From positions 3,932,501 through 3,996,500 of the forward strand of contig JAXDDX010000033.1 of the NCBI GenBank assembly GCA_034670405.1: DNA of 64,000 bases, written 5' to 3'. A model generated the notes under the pieces. That model saw only the letters and a program-made list of their open reading frames with translations. It did no database searches and was not told the origin of the DNA. How positions within the stretch are numbered: position 1 is the stretch's first letter; each line of letters opens with the position of its first letter. Source of the stretch: Hoplostethus atlanticus. Its lineage: Eukaryota; Chordata; Actinopteri; Trachichthyiformes; Trachichthyidae. Below are positions 1 to 10,649 of this stretch, piece by piece. A program made the position numbers and the translations under genes.

Positions 1-737
1 AGAAGTGTTTGAGCTCGCTGAAGGTGGCGGGTACAGGCAGTCTGGACAGCGCCTGGAGGGTGGAGATACAGGACGGCAGCCGCTGGACCACAGACAGGAA
101 CTCCTGGACAAACGCATCGATCTCCTGCAGAGAGGCGCAAAGACCCAGAGTCTGACTTTAACCACCAAGTACACTAGATGATGAATGTACGCATCACTTC
201 CTGTGAATTGAATATATACACACACGGGATTCAGTGAAGCTTCCAATGTGTATCCGATGAGTTTTTGTTTATGGTTGCAGTGACGTTTGGCCACAAATGT
301 AAAAAGCAATTTTTAAGCTACATTGAAATCCAGTCCACCAGCCTGACTGAGCACCAATAGAAGGAGTCCACGGTTGCCTTAGTGCAGAAACACAGACAAC
401 ACACAGAGTGATAGGGACAGTGAAGACAAATTACACTTCATCACTTGGCATATAGGTTAGTGATGGATTCAAAATGTAAATAGTTTTGAAATAATACATT
501 TTACAAAGCAGATTAATTCTATAAAAATGTGTTTTATTGTATAATTATTTGATAAATTTGTTTCAACAAATGTAATCCCTAAAAACAAAAAACAAAACAA
601 AAAAAAAAGCTAGAAATTGTCCAAAAGTCCAGAATGAGAGTTTAACAAGAAAGGAAATTATGTTTTTCCACTAAAAGGAAAACTAAGCTTAACCTACAGG
701 CTACTTAAATTTTTTTTTTTTTTAAAAATCACGTTTT

Positions 738-773
<36 letters not shown>

Positions 774-3700
774 TATTATTGACAATCCATCGATATTTCA
801 GGGGAAGAGGAATATATTTGTGTACTTGGACAATGAGTGCAAGGATCAAAATAGTGCCCGACTGTAACGATGATAAAGTTTCTCCTGCTGGGTTCTAAGG
901 TTGCTCTGACTAATGCTCAGACGATTCAATTTGAAGTTGCTGCTAAATGCCTACAACTCATGTCGGTCTGTAGGAGATTGTGTTGCCAACATTTCATCCC
1001 AACAAGGTTTACTATAGACATTCCCACCCGAGCGCTCCCAGGGTTCATGAATGCTGTCAACACGGCCGAACGCCCCAGTTGAACATGACTGAATATAATC
1101 TAATGCAGAGAGGGCCCCATTCACTTGCTAATAAGGTCAGCTGATTACGCCAGGCATTTGCGCAAGCTTCACCAAGGTAACAAACAATAGATGCAGGCCG
1201 CTTCACCGAAACTCATGAATGGATTCACAAATGAAACCATCTCGCTGATCTCGTGTGAACAGCAGCACGCTTTTCCACTGCAAAATCGCAGGGAACGAAC
1301 AGTCGGTTGGAATAAATATTTCTGTTGTCATCTAAATGTTGCCACAGACGAGCAGAACACGTGTGCGCGTGTGTGTGTGTGTGTGTGTGTGTGTGAGTGA
1401 GAGACAGAACAATGTTACTGTGTGTTAAAGCCTCTACTGGCTGATCATAAGACCCTTTCCTACATTTGCCTTTGAATCACACTGCTGCCAACATGGCTGA
1501 TCATACACGCCAGTTGGTTGAATACACACAACTGTTCAAGATGTGGAGTCATGTTTACATGTATGTGTGATGCCATCCACAGTGTGCGGTCATGTTTCTA
1601 TATGCATAGATTTACAGTTGTTGGTGTGAGTCTATTCATTTACAGCAGCAATAGGGTGGACATGGTAAATGTATATAGGGGTACATTAGTGCCTTGTGTA
1701 CTCATGTCTAGAATTTGTGTTGGATATGTTGTATATACAGACCCAGTGTTTATTTTATACTCTTTGTGCCTGTAAAATCTACTGTTTGAGCAAAACAATA
1801 AATTGTTTATCACAAAAAGATTTGAGGGAAGTTAATGTTACGTAAAAATACATAACCACCAGCAGCAGCACACTGAATCTGGACAACACTGAACACAAAC
1901 AAGATTGTGCAAACAAACAAGATTAGCAACGGTGCTAATGAACATTTTAATCAAATTAATGTCTGGAATTTTCATCTTTACATTATTGCCTCCATTTTTA
2001 AAAATGATTTATCAATATAAAGCACTTTATAACTGAAAAGTGCTATAGGGGGCTGTCAGGTGACATTAGACCCTCTGGCGGCCATATTGGAGGTCCACAG
2101 TTAACCGTGTTTCTAAACATAATCGCATTGACTGGGAACTGATCATTTCGCCACTGATAAATCTGATCGATTTTGCGTTAATAATGTTAGCTAACTTTTT
2201 ATGGTTTCCTTGGAAGCTGTGAAAGGGCACAACTAGTTATAATAAACTTAATATAATAACTTTGTATTCCTTTAAAAAGTACCTTAATGAAAGCAACCCA
2301 ACTCTGATGACAGTAAATAAGGTAGCCACCCAAAGGTGCAGATAGCTGGCTGCGGTCGATGTGGTTGGACAGCTCTGAGACTTCCTTCAGAAGAACTTTC
2401 TGCAAGACCAAGAGCAGTGTTACTTGTGGAAAGTCAAATCTAAAACAAAACTCAATATAGCCATCGTTTCATTTACCTTGAAAGAAGCAGTGTAGGACTT
2501 CGATGGAGCCAAGAGCTTCAGCAACAGTTTGACAAGATCTTTCTTTTGGGGCTGAATCATGTACACAGTGTTGACAGTCCTCTTATTCAACTGGAGACAG
2601 ACAGAACAAAATAACCATCCTTCAAGAACACAAGTTAGGAATCGGGCAAACGATACCAAAGATCATTTCAAGTTTAAATGCACCACCAGTGGTCTGAATA
2701 ACACAGGGCTTTGACTTGAGCTTTTTCATCACAGCAGTTTCCAATTACTAAATGAAGTGTATGAACATGTCTGTATGCTCGCTGACGTCAGCCAACAACT
2801 CCACCACAAAACCTACAAAAGCCTTCTTCTGAGAAAGAGCTGATCTGAATGCCAAAATCCAAAAGCCCTTGGATAATTTCTCTAATTTAATGCAATTTGA
2901 GCGAGGCTCTATTAAATAACTAAGCGTGTGACCCCATGGTGCATGTGACCGCCTTTCTGACAGCTCTGGTATTTTCACCCCAAGAGGAATTCCTCCATGA
3001 CCACCAGCAGCCCAGGAAGTGATGCATTTGGCATTGTACTGTGCAGATCAACTCAGATGAGAGCACTTTGAATTGATCAAATGAAAAGTTGCATAACATG
3101 ATGGAAAAAAAACAAGAGCAGAGAGAGCGATCACATGTGGAACAAGTCATGATCGCAGTTGTACTATGAGCAGAGGAATGACTCCAACTTTAGTTCTGTT
3201 CACTACTTTTCTTCACCAAACCCAGACATAGCAAGGTACTGTAATCAAGGTCATGGGTCAAACTAAGACATGTAGGCGCTTCTGTACGCAAATGATTCCA
3301 AACTGAACTTGCAGAGCAGTTAAAGCTGCACGGCAAGATGTTTAAGTTCACGTACACCCGGACTACTAGCCTGAATCACCACGTGGGGCTCCAACAGAGA
3401 ACCATGTCCCATCCCCACCAAATGAGAGGCTGTAGATTGGTCCGGTTTAACTGAATTATGTCAGGTATGTACACATCTCTACCCACAGGAAGTGACAGAT
3501 TGAAACTCAAGAGCGAAATAAAAAAAACCTGTCTCCTAAATAGCAGTGAGCGAGCCTACCTTCCACCCCTCCCATCAAACAGGAAATGTGTCAAATTAAG
3601 GAAGCAGGATGCTCTGAAATGCATCAACTGAATTCAATCAGTAAATTCCTTTTAAACTGATGAAAAAAAACAAATGCATAGTACTTGATATTCTTGGCCC

Positions 3701-4761
3701 TCTGGCTGCCGGGGCCTAAGGCAATCATCTACTTTTGCCTAATGGTTAGACGGCCCCTGGGCACAAGTTTCCTACAACCTAAAATGTTTTCCGCCATTAT
3801 TTTGTAGTTCTGAAACTGGTGGAACGCTAACTTCAGAACAATCATGTGAATTTGCCACAGGCCAGTATCCACAGCAGGAACAGTGTAAAAGGACAGGATA
3901 CCTCAAGCAGAATAAGAGTCTCAGCGATGAACCGTGAAGTGGCGAGCGAGGCTTGCCTCAAATCAGCCACGACGGAAACCAGCCCGTCCTTATCCTGCTT
4001 CTTACTGCAGAGGGGAAAAGTTATTGGGCGATCAATACGTCTTGTACTTATATAACGTTAAAGCTTTGCACCCAGTCTCCCCTCTCATGCCCGTGCAGAC
4101 AATAGGTCTCTTTGACTCAACATACTTGTGGAGACACAGAAAGTAGTTTATGAAGTCGACCACTTCTGCTTTACTGAGATCAGAGGAGAGTTTGGCTTGT
4201 CCGACCACTGGGAACACGATCAGAGGGCAGCCATGTTGATCAAAAGCACCTGCAAACACACAAGTTATCTAAAATGTATAGTGCACACTGCAAAAAAAAA
4301 AGCAAAAGAAAAAAAAAAAGCGAGCTTGGCAAGCCATTTTATCTTGCATCCAGACTTAACAACCTCAGGTCAGGATATTTTTGTCAAACACCACACTGGC
4401 AGATAAAATTCAATAAAATTAACTTCATTCAGATCAATGACGTCACCTTGACTTCACAAATTCTCTTCTAAAGCAAATGTATTTTATCCAGAAAAAAAAA
4501 AGCAAGAACAATTACCTGCCAGTGCAATGTTATGACTAAAACCATCTTGAAATAAGGTTAATAAGTCTGGATACAAAACCAAATTCCTCACCAAGCTTGT
4601 CATTTATTGCAGGCGCCACTTTATTTTACAGTAAGTGCATAAAAAACATGTTTGTGAAACTGGGGAAGAGGGCGGATTATAGCTACCGGGGAATAACACT
4701 GCTCCAGAGTCCAGCACATGATCTGCAGGCAGGGGCAGGGAGGGGACGGCCTCCTGGATGT
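1..4761 (-). CDS. Sec14/CRAL-TRIO-domain protein (Dbl/quattro/SESTD1-like), 5' part, runs off the window edge
   Basis: Six minus-strand exons read through consistently in phase with AG/GT borders: 4687-4761, 4126-4249, 3902-4004, 2477-2590, 2283-2399 and 1-124 (continues beyond the left edge). Joined, they give about 205 residues. The second exon begins AFDQHGCPLIVFPV, like the 'G..PVITFP' start of Sec14 domains in Dbl-family exchange factors. The fifth holds IDRSQLSAPLGGYLIYCHQSW, matching the 'L...LGG.L.Y.H..W' end of such domains, and the sixth looks like the start of a spectrin-like helix. Family members use this domain to bind phosphoinositides or to scaffold small-GTPase exchange factors; any DH/PH part would lie outside the window. 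I cannot pick the exact paralogue (KIAA1755, PLEKHG4, MCF2L and SESTD1 were considered). The exon upstream of 4761 must end in phase 1 and was not identified, so the start codon is unknown. Confidence 0.72.
125..2282. other. Intron of the Sec14-domain gene; simple repeats only
   Basis: Non-coding, AT-rich sequence between two exons. It contains a 32-bp poly-A run (740-771) and a (GT)n microsatellite (1361-1396). No further exon or recognisable element was found; the small open frames here have no coding character that I can recognise. Confidence 0.6.
2591..3901. other. Intron of the Sec14-domain gene
   Basis: Intron between the 2477-2590 and 3902-4004 exons. I see no repeat family or additional exon in it. 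The reading frames here end quickly and do not extend the protein. Confidence 0.55.
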
Positions 4762-5199
4762 CTGAAAGTTTTTGTGGAAAGTGATTATTTTTATTGAAAA
4801 CATGCCCGAGAACGCCACCCACCCTCCCCTCCTCCACCCACATAACCACTGGTGAAACCCGTCCAGCAAATTCCACACCGCCTATCAAAATTGTCCGATC
4901 AGCAGTGTGAACTGATGAAAAAAAGGCAACGACGCGAGATTACATGTGTTTATCATACAGCGTCTCGGCGTATAAAAGTAAACATGTTGCACTTGTCTCG
5001 GTCCTCCAGTTTACCTGTTGCGTGTCGGTTCATCTCGAGGTCCTCACTCACCGCTCTCTAAGACATTTCTCCCCCATAATGTTTCCCGCTGGTAACCGGA
5101 GAAGCAAAGTATCCCGTCATTATTTGCCCTGCGTTAGAAATAAGCAAATTCTACTGTGGTTTAGAAAACAGAGTAGGGACGCCGCCGCTCCTGCTGCTT

Positions 5200-5335
5200 G
5201 TGTCTGCCTCTCGCTCCGCCATGTTGCGTCCGTTCAGAAGCGCCTAGCTGAGCAACCCCACCGACTGGATGCGGGGAGCTCCTTTATAACCTGGGAATCA
5301 GATGGAGAGGGCGGAGGAAGCAGAAAGGGGGCGAA
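5200..5335 (-). promoter_or_regulatory. Probable promoter/first exon of the Sec14-domain gene
   Basis: A GC-rich segment about 0.5 kb upstream of the first recognised coding exon holds a TATA-like TATAAA on the minus strand (5283-5288). About 60 bp downstream is an ATG in good context (CAACATGGCGG, ATG at 5220-5222). The short reading frame from that ATG (23 codons) has no GT donor in the phase needed to join the exon at 4761, so it is either a 5'UTR reading frame or another exon is missing from this model. The promoter call is inference from composition and position. Confidence 0.4.
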
Positions 5336-5339
5336 AATG

Positions 5340-8210
5340 TGACACGCCGAACGAGACTTCATTCAAAGTCTTTGCTGCACACGGGCTAAGAAACAGCTGC
5401 GCGTGCCTGTATACTACTACTCACGTACATGCACGTGCAATGTATATGCGCGGAAACATAAATACACTGTAGCCTACATACATGCATGTACACACAGATA
5501 CGCACGCGACTAATACAAGTAATTTACAAATATATTAATATATATTTCGTGTGTGATTACTTGTTGGGCTAGTATTCTCTGTGTGTGGGAGCAGTACAGC
5601 ACATACTGGTATGACTACATACCTCCTCCTATTGTCACAGAGAGCCTCGCTTTGACACGGCTAAGCTTAATTAATTGTTAATTGGCCTAATGTGAGTCTT
5701 CACACACAGTTCCAGTTAAGACTACAAAGAAATTAAAATGTGGGTTAAAAATAAGCTAACAATCATAAACTATATTAGAGGACTCTTTGGATTGATTTGA
5801 CTCTATAACCTGTTGATAAGAGCCGGGACTGTGTGAGATTCAGACCAGGGTGAACGTTTAGTATTATAATCTGATGGGACTCACTTTATTTCAATGGAAA
5901 CTTGGATTCAATGGTGCCCTCTGGTGCCAAACAAACAGTGCTGGGTAGGTCACTTTCAAAGTCTATCCGTTTCACATTACTCATTACCCCCTGTGTCAAA
6001 TTGTACATAATCCACTGGATTCCCTAAAATCAATAATGTCATTTGATAATTTTGACTACACAGCAACAGAATGTGACACAAAAGAGATAATTCCAACTCA
6101 GACTGTAATTTGATTGTCAGCATCAAATACAAGCATTATCAACCATTACTTGTGTGTAAAGTATCTGAATAGTGTTTTTCAATAACTTTAATTTATTACA
6201 GTTACCTACGTTTTGTAATCACTTTACTTTAATCCCATTACAATCTGAAAAAAAAACATGAAATGTCAAATTTCTATATTCAGTGTAAACTGAACATGGG
6301 TTTTTACAAATAAAACAAGCCATTAAACTTTAACACAGTAACAACTTGACTTTCATGTGGTTGGTGTCATGTGTTATTAGGCCTGCTGCTATGGTGATCT
6401 CGTATTTCCACGTTAGTTACAATTTTCTTTGGTAGGAGTATAAATCCATCTTGGTCAGGCCTTCAGTCTTCAAACCACTAGTCGATGAAACACTGAAAAG
6501 CTGCTCCGTTTCCTCCAGGTCATCCACATACACCTGCTGGTTTGCTGGGCTGATCGAGCCTGTGGGTGTCCTCACATCATGACCGGCTTTGCCTCTCCGT
6601 GAACCACATTGTTCCTCTTGCTGGCCACATTCTTGCTGTGCTCAGGTTGCAGTCCCTTGTCTGGTCATATAACAAACAAATACCAGTTCAAGAAGACCCC
6701 TATGATAGTTCCAACTAGTGTGTAGAGTGGTACAAACTGAGTGACGGCAGCAGGAGAGACTTTCTGTGTGGTGGTAATGTGATCGAATTGTTGTCGTCAC
6801 TCCTCCAACATGGTGGTATGCCCCTCATTATCACCACATGGTCTACCAACTTCCCCAAGATTGTAACTGCATGACTAGTCAAGAGGATACAATCGGTAGA
6901 ACCAAGGACTTTAGGTACCTGCAATCTTTTAAGATGCGCCATAATATGTTTTGTGAAATCATTAGTAGAGTAGGTGTCACTTTTTCCGCAAGGTTGATAT
7001 CTCATTTTGGAACAAAACTGGTCAAGTAATGTGTCGACTGATTCAAGCTAAATAAAATGTCATTTCTGCTTTATTAGACCGATCACAGTGGAAAAGAGAC
7101 AGAAGATGGGGTGGCGGGGGGAGGATAATGTTTAGGGAATGTGGGAGTATTTTCATGTTTCAGAACTGATGACATTACTAAATATTTGAACAAAGATCCC
7201 TTGTGTTCAGTCACATTAATGGATCAACTCACCTGGATGACATCATAAAGTGTGAATCAACAATAGATTGTTAAAGCCGTAACCAATTTTAGTGGGTTTT
7301 AATAGGTTTATATTTGGTTGCCCAATATAATTTCTAACACAATAAAACGGGATGCTCTGCAACGAAAATAACTGCCCTGTATTTACCCTGGTGCATAAAT
7401 GAATGCTGCACTACTTCCTGTGTAGAAAACTACTGAAAAATCACAAAAAAACAAACCATTTAACTGTGACTTGCAATCACTTACCTGCAGATAAAAACAT
7501 GGATTTCCAACCTTTTTCTTCAGTGCATCCCTTTCCTATCTGGAATGTGCAAGTATATTTAATGTCATTTTCTCATTTTCCACTCTGCATGGAAATAGCG
7601 CAGGTCTATTTCTGCACCGTGTAATCAACAATTTGAAGATACTTTGACTGGACTCATGATACAGAGTGTGTGACGGTAAACCTGACCTATTTTTGACACA
7701 AAAATGTTTCGCAAACTACTACTAAACTAAAAAATAAGTATATACTATTTAACATGAACATTATATAAATATGATGCAATAATACTGAACTACATTCTCA
7801 ACCCGGAGAATAAAGGCTATCAGATTGAGGCTTTGACCAATAACCATTAACTGGGCTTACTTTGACCCATGCTTCCTCAGCATAGCAGCTTTCACACACT
7901 GCTCACTCAGAAATAATGTCAAATAGTGCTGACGTACATCTTCTCCTATTCCTGGAATTCAGATTAGTGGATAAAACAGTTCCTTCAGTGGCTTAACTTA
8001 CTGCCTTGGTTTGAGGAAATAAGCTACAGTGAAAAACCAAGAATGCATGAGTGACTATGTATCAATGAAGGAAAGGCACAAGTTGGGGCTTCTATGTTTG
8101 TAACAGCCTTAGCCTTGGAGCTGAATTATAATTCTTTGTGTCATGTTAGAAACAGGAACCTAAAAATGGGTTGGTTGGGTAACAACTATGACAGGAAGGG
8201 ATGCGTGAAG
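5340..8210. other. Intergenic spacer between the Sec14-domain gene and smim8
   Basis: AT-rich, mostly unique-looking DNA. The only thing with coding character is the decayed fragment at 6430-7000, listed separately. No RNA gene or intact transposon was recognised. Confidence 0.5.
6430..6995 (-). pseudogene. Decayed coding-like segment, unidentified membrane-protein C terminus
   Basis: On the minus strand three adjacent pieces look like one protein broken by two in-frame stops and one frameshift. The first (about 6750-6930) includes VLGSTDCILLTSHAV. The second includes a hydrophobic stretch, QFVPLYTLVGTIIGVFLNWY (about 6680-6730), followed by a hydrophilic tail. After a frameshift near 6580, the third includes VYVDDLEETEQLFSV and ends MDLYSYQRKL then a stop (about 6418-6580). 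No introns are evident across about 550 bp, which would suit a processed copy or an old transposon. I do not recognise the family. The three pieces could still be chance reading frames. Confidence 0.3.
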
Positions 8211-8216
8211 GGATGA

Positions 8217-8349
8217 GCCTGCAGGTTTTCATTCCAACCAACCAAATACTACTTCACTGATTACACACCTTCAATCAGTGCAATCAGCTGCTGTAGTGTT
8301 TGGTTGGAATGAAACCTGCAGCCCTCCGTGGCACATGGTTGCCCATCCC
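8217..8349. repeat. MITE-like inverted repeat
   Basis: The arm at about 8219-8243 (ctgcaggttttcattccaac) is mirrored at 8299-8322 (ggttggaatgaaacctgcag), with about 55 bp between. The outer ends agggatg... and ...catccct also pair. The structure is typical of short non-autonomous DNA transposons in fish. No target duplication was resolved. Confidence 0.55.
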
Positions 8350-8383
8350 TGATGTAGCACAGTAATTATCAATCATGTTTTTT

Positions 8384-8481
8384 GAGTACCACCACCCTGC
8401 TGGTTTTCTATTGTAACAGTTAGTTTAAGTCACTCCCTGATTAGATGGACAGAGTGAAAACCAGCAGGGCTGTAGTACTCC
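8384..8481. repeat. Second short palindromic repeat
   Basis: The arm at 8384-8408 (gagtaccaccaccctgctgg...) is matched by 8456-8481 (...ccagcagggctgtagtactc) with about three mismatches in 25 bp. It lies between the 8217 MITE and the hAT insertion at 8512. It is either a separate MITE or the remaining arms of one older element. Confidence 0.5.
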
Positions 8482-8511
8482 AGCATCAGGAGTGAGAACC
8501 ACTGGTGTAGC

Positions 8512-10230
8512 CAAGCGCGGATTTGCGGGGTGGCAAGGGGTGGCCGTGGCCACCCTGGACTGAAGCCTGGCCACCCTATTGGCCACCCCAGTCGTAATTG
8601 CCTTTTGGGGGCATTTTTCTTGGGCAGAATAATGTTTCTTTTAGAGGCGGAACCATTTCTGTACAGCCGCAGCACACCTGGGATGCATCTTAGTGCGCGA
8701 GTGTCTCTGGAGACTTGACTTTACAACTGGCAAGTCCAGTAAACCACCCAATGATCAGTGTTGGGCAGTAGCGTCGCTACGGCGTTACTAGTTCAACTAC
8801 ATTTCTCAGTAGCGTCGCTGTTTTCTGAATCAAATAACTTTTCAGTATTGAAGCTCTTTTATTGATCAAGTAGTGCGGTAGCGTCCACACAAGCTACATT
8901 TCCCCAAGCATTCCTGAAGCTGAAGCGCAGCGGAGCTTTCTGCTGGTCTGAAATAAAACTGCTAAGGATCAGTAAGAGACGTCACCGCCATACACGGACC
9001 TGTATGTGTAGCCGACAGAAGCACTTCCGCATGACGGTGACATCACGTACCAATCCTTGGGCTGATGCCTGCGACTTGTCTGCTGCAGGCGAATACAGAC
9101 CCGCGAGCTTGAGTTTACTTGATGGAAAGAAGGCAGAGGGTGAGGACGGAGAGGAATTGATCCCGAGGGAGTCGCCGTGGCCGTACCTCGAGCTAATACA
9201 TGAGTTTAAGTGAAACAACAGAGAAAAATGATGCGTTCAGGTGCTCACTGTGCAACCCCAAGGAGAAGCTGCTCTCAACTTCCAAGACCTCAAACACTAA
9301 TTTAATAAACAATTGAACTGAACATTGTTTGCCTGCCTATCTGTTTGACTGATCAGCAGTGACTTGGAATGAAGTTGGTTCAATGTAAAAATAAATCTTG
9401 TAGCTTAGCTCACTACACTTTCCAAGTAGCTTGCCCAACACTGCAAATGATTACATGTAAGCTAATAATATCAGAAGGAAGATTGCTTTTCGACTGTATC
9501 TATTTAGCAAAGTTTAAGTGTGGAGTCTAGACGAGCACAGTCCCTGGCCTTAGATGGTTTTGTGAATCGCTTTACTACAAACCACAATAATAACAACAAT
9601 AATAATCGCAGAATACAGCTGTTGTAAGCTGAATGCGTGACACAGTCATGTCATATGTATATGTTGCAGACAGGGGGAATATTATTGCCTTTGAGCATTA
9701 GTTTGAGACAGGTGGATCAAAAAGAAAATACATTATTGCCTTTGTAATAAGTATAATGTTGGCATTATAGAGTTTTTGCAATTATATAATTTGTGTTTTG
9801 ACAATGAATAATAAGTTTAAGAATAAGAATAATTATAATAAGAATTATAATAAGAATAAGAAGTTTACTTTTTTAGTGCTAGCTCAGAGGGCCAGTTTGT
9901 GAAACAGACCTCAAATGTAAAAGATGATGAACATCTGTCTCAGAACAGTAGTAATACTGTGTAGCTTGGGACATTTGTACTTTGTCCCTATAGTGTAAGC
10001 TTCTTTGTTACTTTACCTGCAGGAATAAGAAAACAATGTTGGATACACTGAATATTATTTGATCTATTCCACCACTGCCTGAATTCTAAATAATGTAGAG
10101 TTATGTGTTGTAGGTGCCTTCTAGTTAGACGCATTTTTATGTTCATATAATAGTGATTTCTGTGCCACCCCAAAATGACCACTGGTCCCATCCTGGCCAC
10201 CCCATTGAAAATTGCCTGGCTCCGCCACTG
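8512..10230. mobile_element. hAT-type element (outer), interrupted by a second hAT
   Basis: The element is bounded by an exact 8-bp target duplication, ggtgtagc, at 8504-8511 and 10231-10238. The ends are related inverted repeats (caagcgcggatt at the left; cagtggcggagc as the reverse complement of the right end), followed at both ends by ggtggcc-rich subterminal sequence. An 8-bp duplication with CA...TG ends is the hAT hallmark. No transposase remains in the outer sequence. With the inner insertion (8756-9443) removed it is about 1.0 kb, so it was probably non-autonomous. Its right half (9452-10150) is AT-rich with taataagaa-type simple sequence. Confidence 0.75.
8756..9443 (+). mobile_element. 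hAT element nested inside the outer hAT
   Basis: The ends are exact inverted repeats, CAGTGTTGGGC... and ...GCCCAACACTG, flanked by an 8-bp duplication with one mismatch (ccaatgat at 8748-8755, caaatgat at 9444-9451). Inside, on the plus strand, a reading frame at about 9004-9213 includes ESPWPYLELIHEFK. A frame shift later comes CSLCNPKEKLLSTSKTS. Together these resemble the start of a BED zinc finger of a hAT transposase. The rest of the transposase is missing, so the 688-bp copy is a truncated, non-autonomous derivative. Confidence 0.78.
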
Positions 10231-10356
10231 GGTGTAGCACTTCCCATCTAGGTTTTGTTACCAATTTAAGCAATTATCCACAAGGCATTGCATTTAAAAA
10301 CAAAGAATGCAAATCTTTTTTTAATTTTAAATCAATAATTTAATAAGTGTTATTCT

Positions 10357-10535
10357 TCCGCCAAGAAATATAGTTCCAGAACAGTGGTCGCTAGGCAAAA
10401 GTAGCGGTATGAATGGTGATTTTCGGTTGGCGCATTAATATTTAAACTGTTCTGCGGTCACAGGTGTGCCTTACAACGGCTTCGAACCTGACTCAGCCAA
10501 TCAGAACTGAGGACCAGAACGATTCTTTTTACAAA
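10357..10535. repeat. Dispersed repeat, copy 1 (also at 52.8-53.5 kb)
   Basis: Two blocks, cgccaagaaatatag near 10366 and gaacctgactcagccaatca near 10485, recur in the same order and orientation at 52805 and 53422 with few mismatches. Here they are about 120 bp apart. At the distant copy they are split by another element. The block lies just beyond the smim8 stop codon, probably in or near its 3'UTR. Confidence 0.55.
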
Positions 10536-10649
10536 ACGAGACGGAACATAACGCACTCTTGTCACAGTTCAGTCGGGTTTTAAATCCCCTCGGGCCTCAT
10601 ACGCGCACTCTTTCAGAACATGTAGCTGTCTGCGGCCGCGTCACCGCCA

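Noticed and set aside
4604-4888. 94-codon minus frame as a stand-alone small protein
   Set aside because: Only 4687-4761 is coding; it is an exon with acceptor and donor that joins in phase to the next Sec14-domain exon.
4944-5342. 132-codon plus-strand open frame over the probable promoter of the Sec14-domain gene
   Set aside because: It is antisense to the putative first exon, in GC-rich DNA where long chance frames are common; no motif was recognised.
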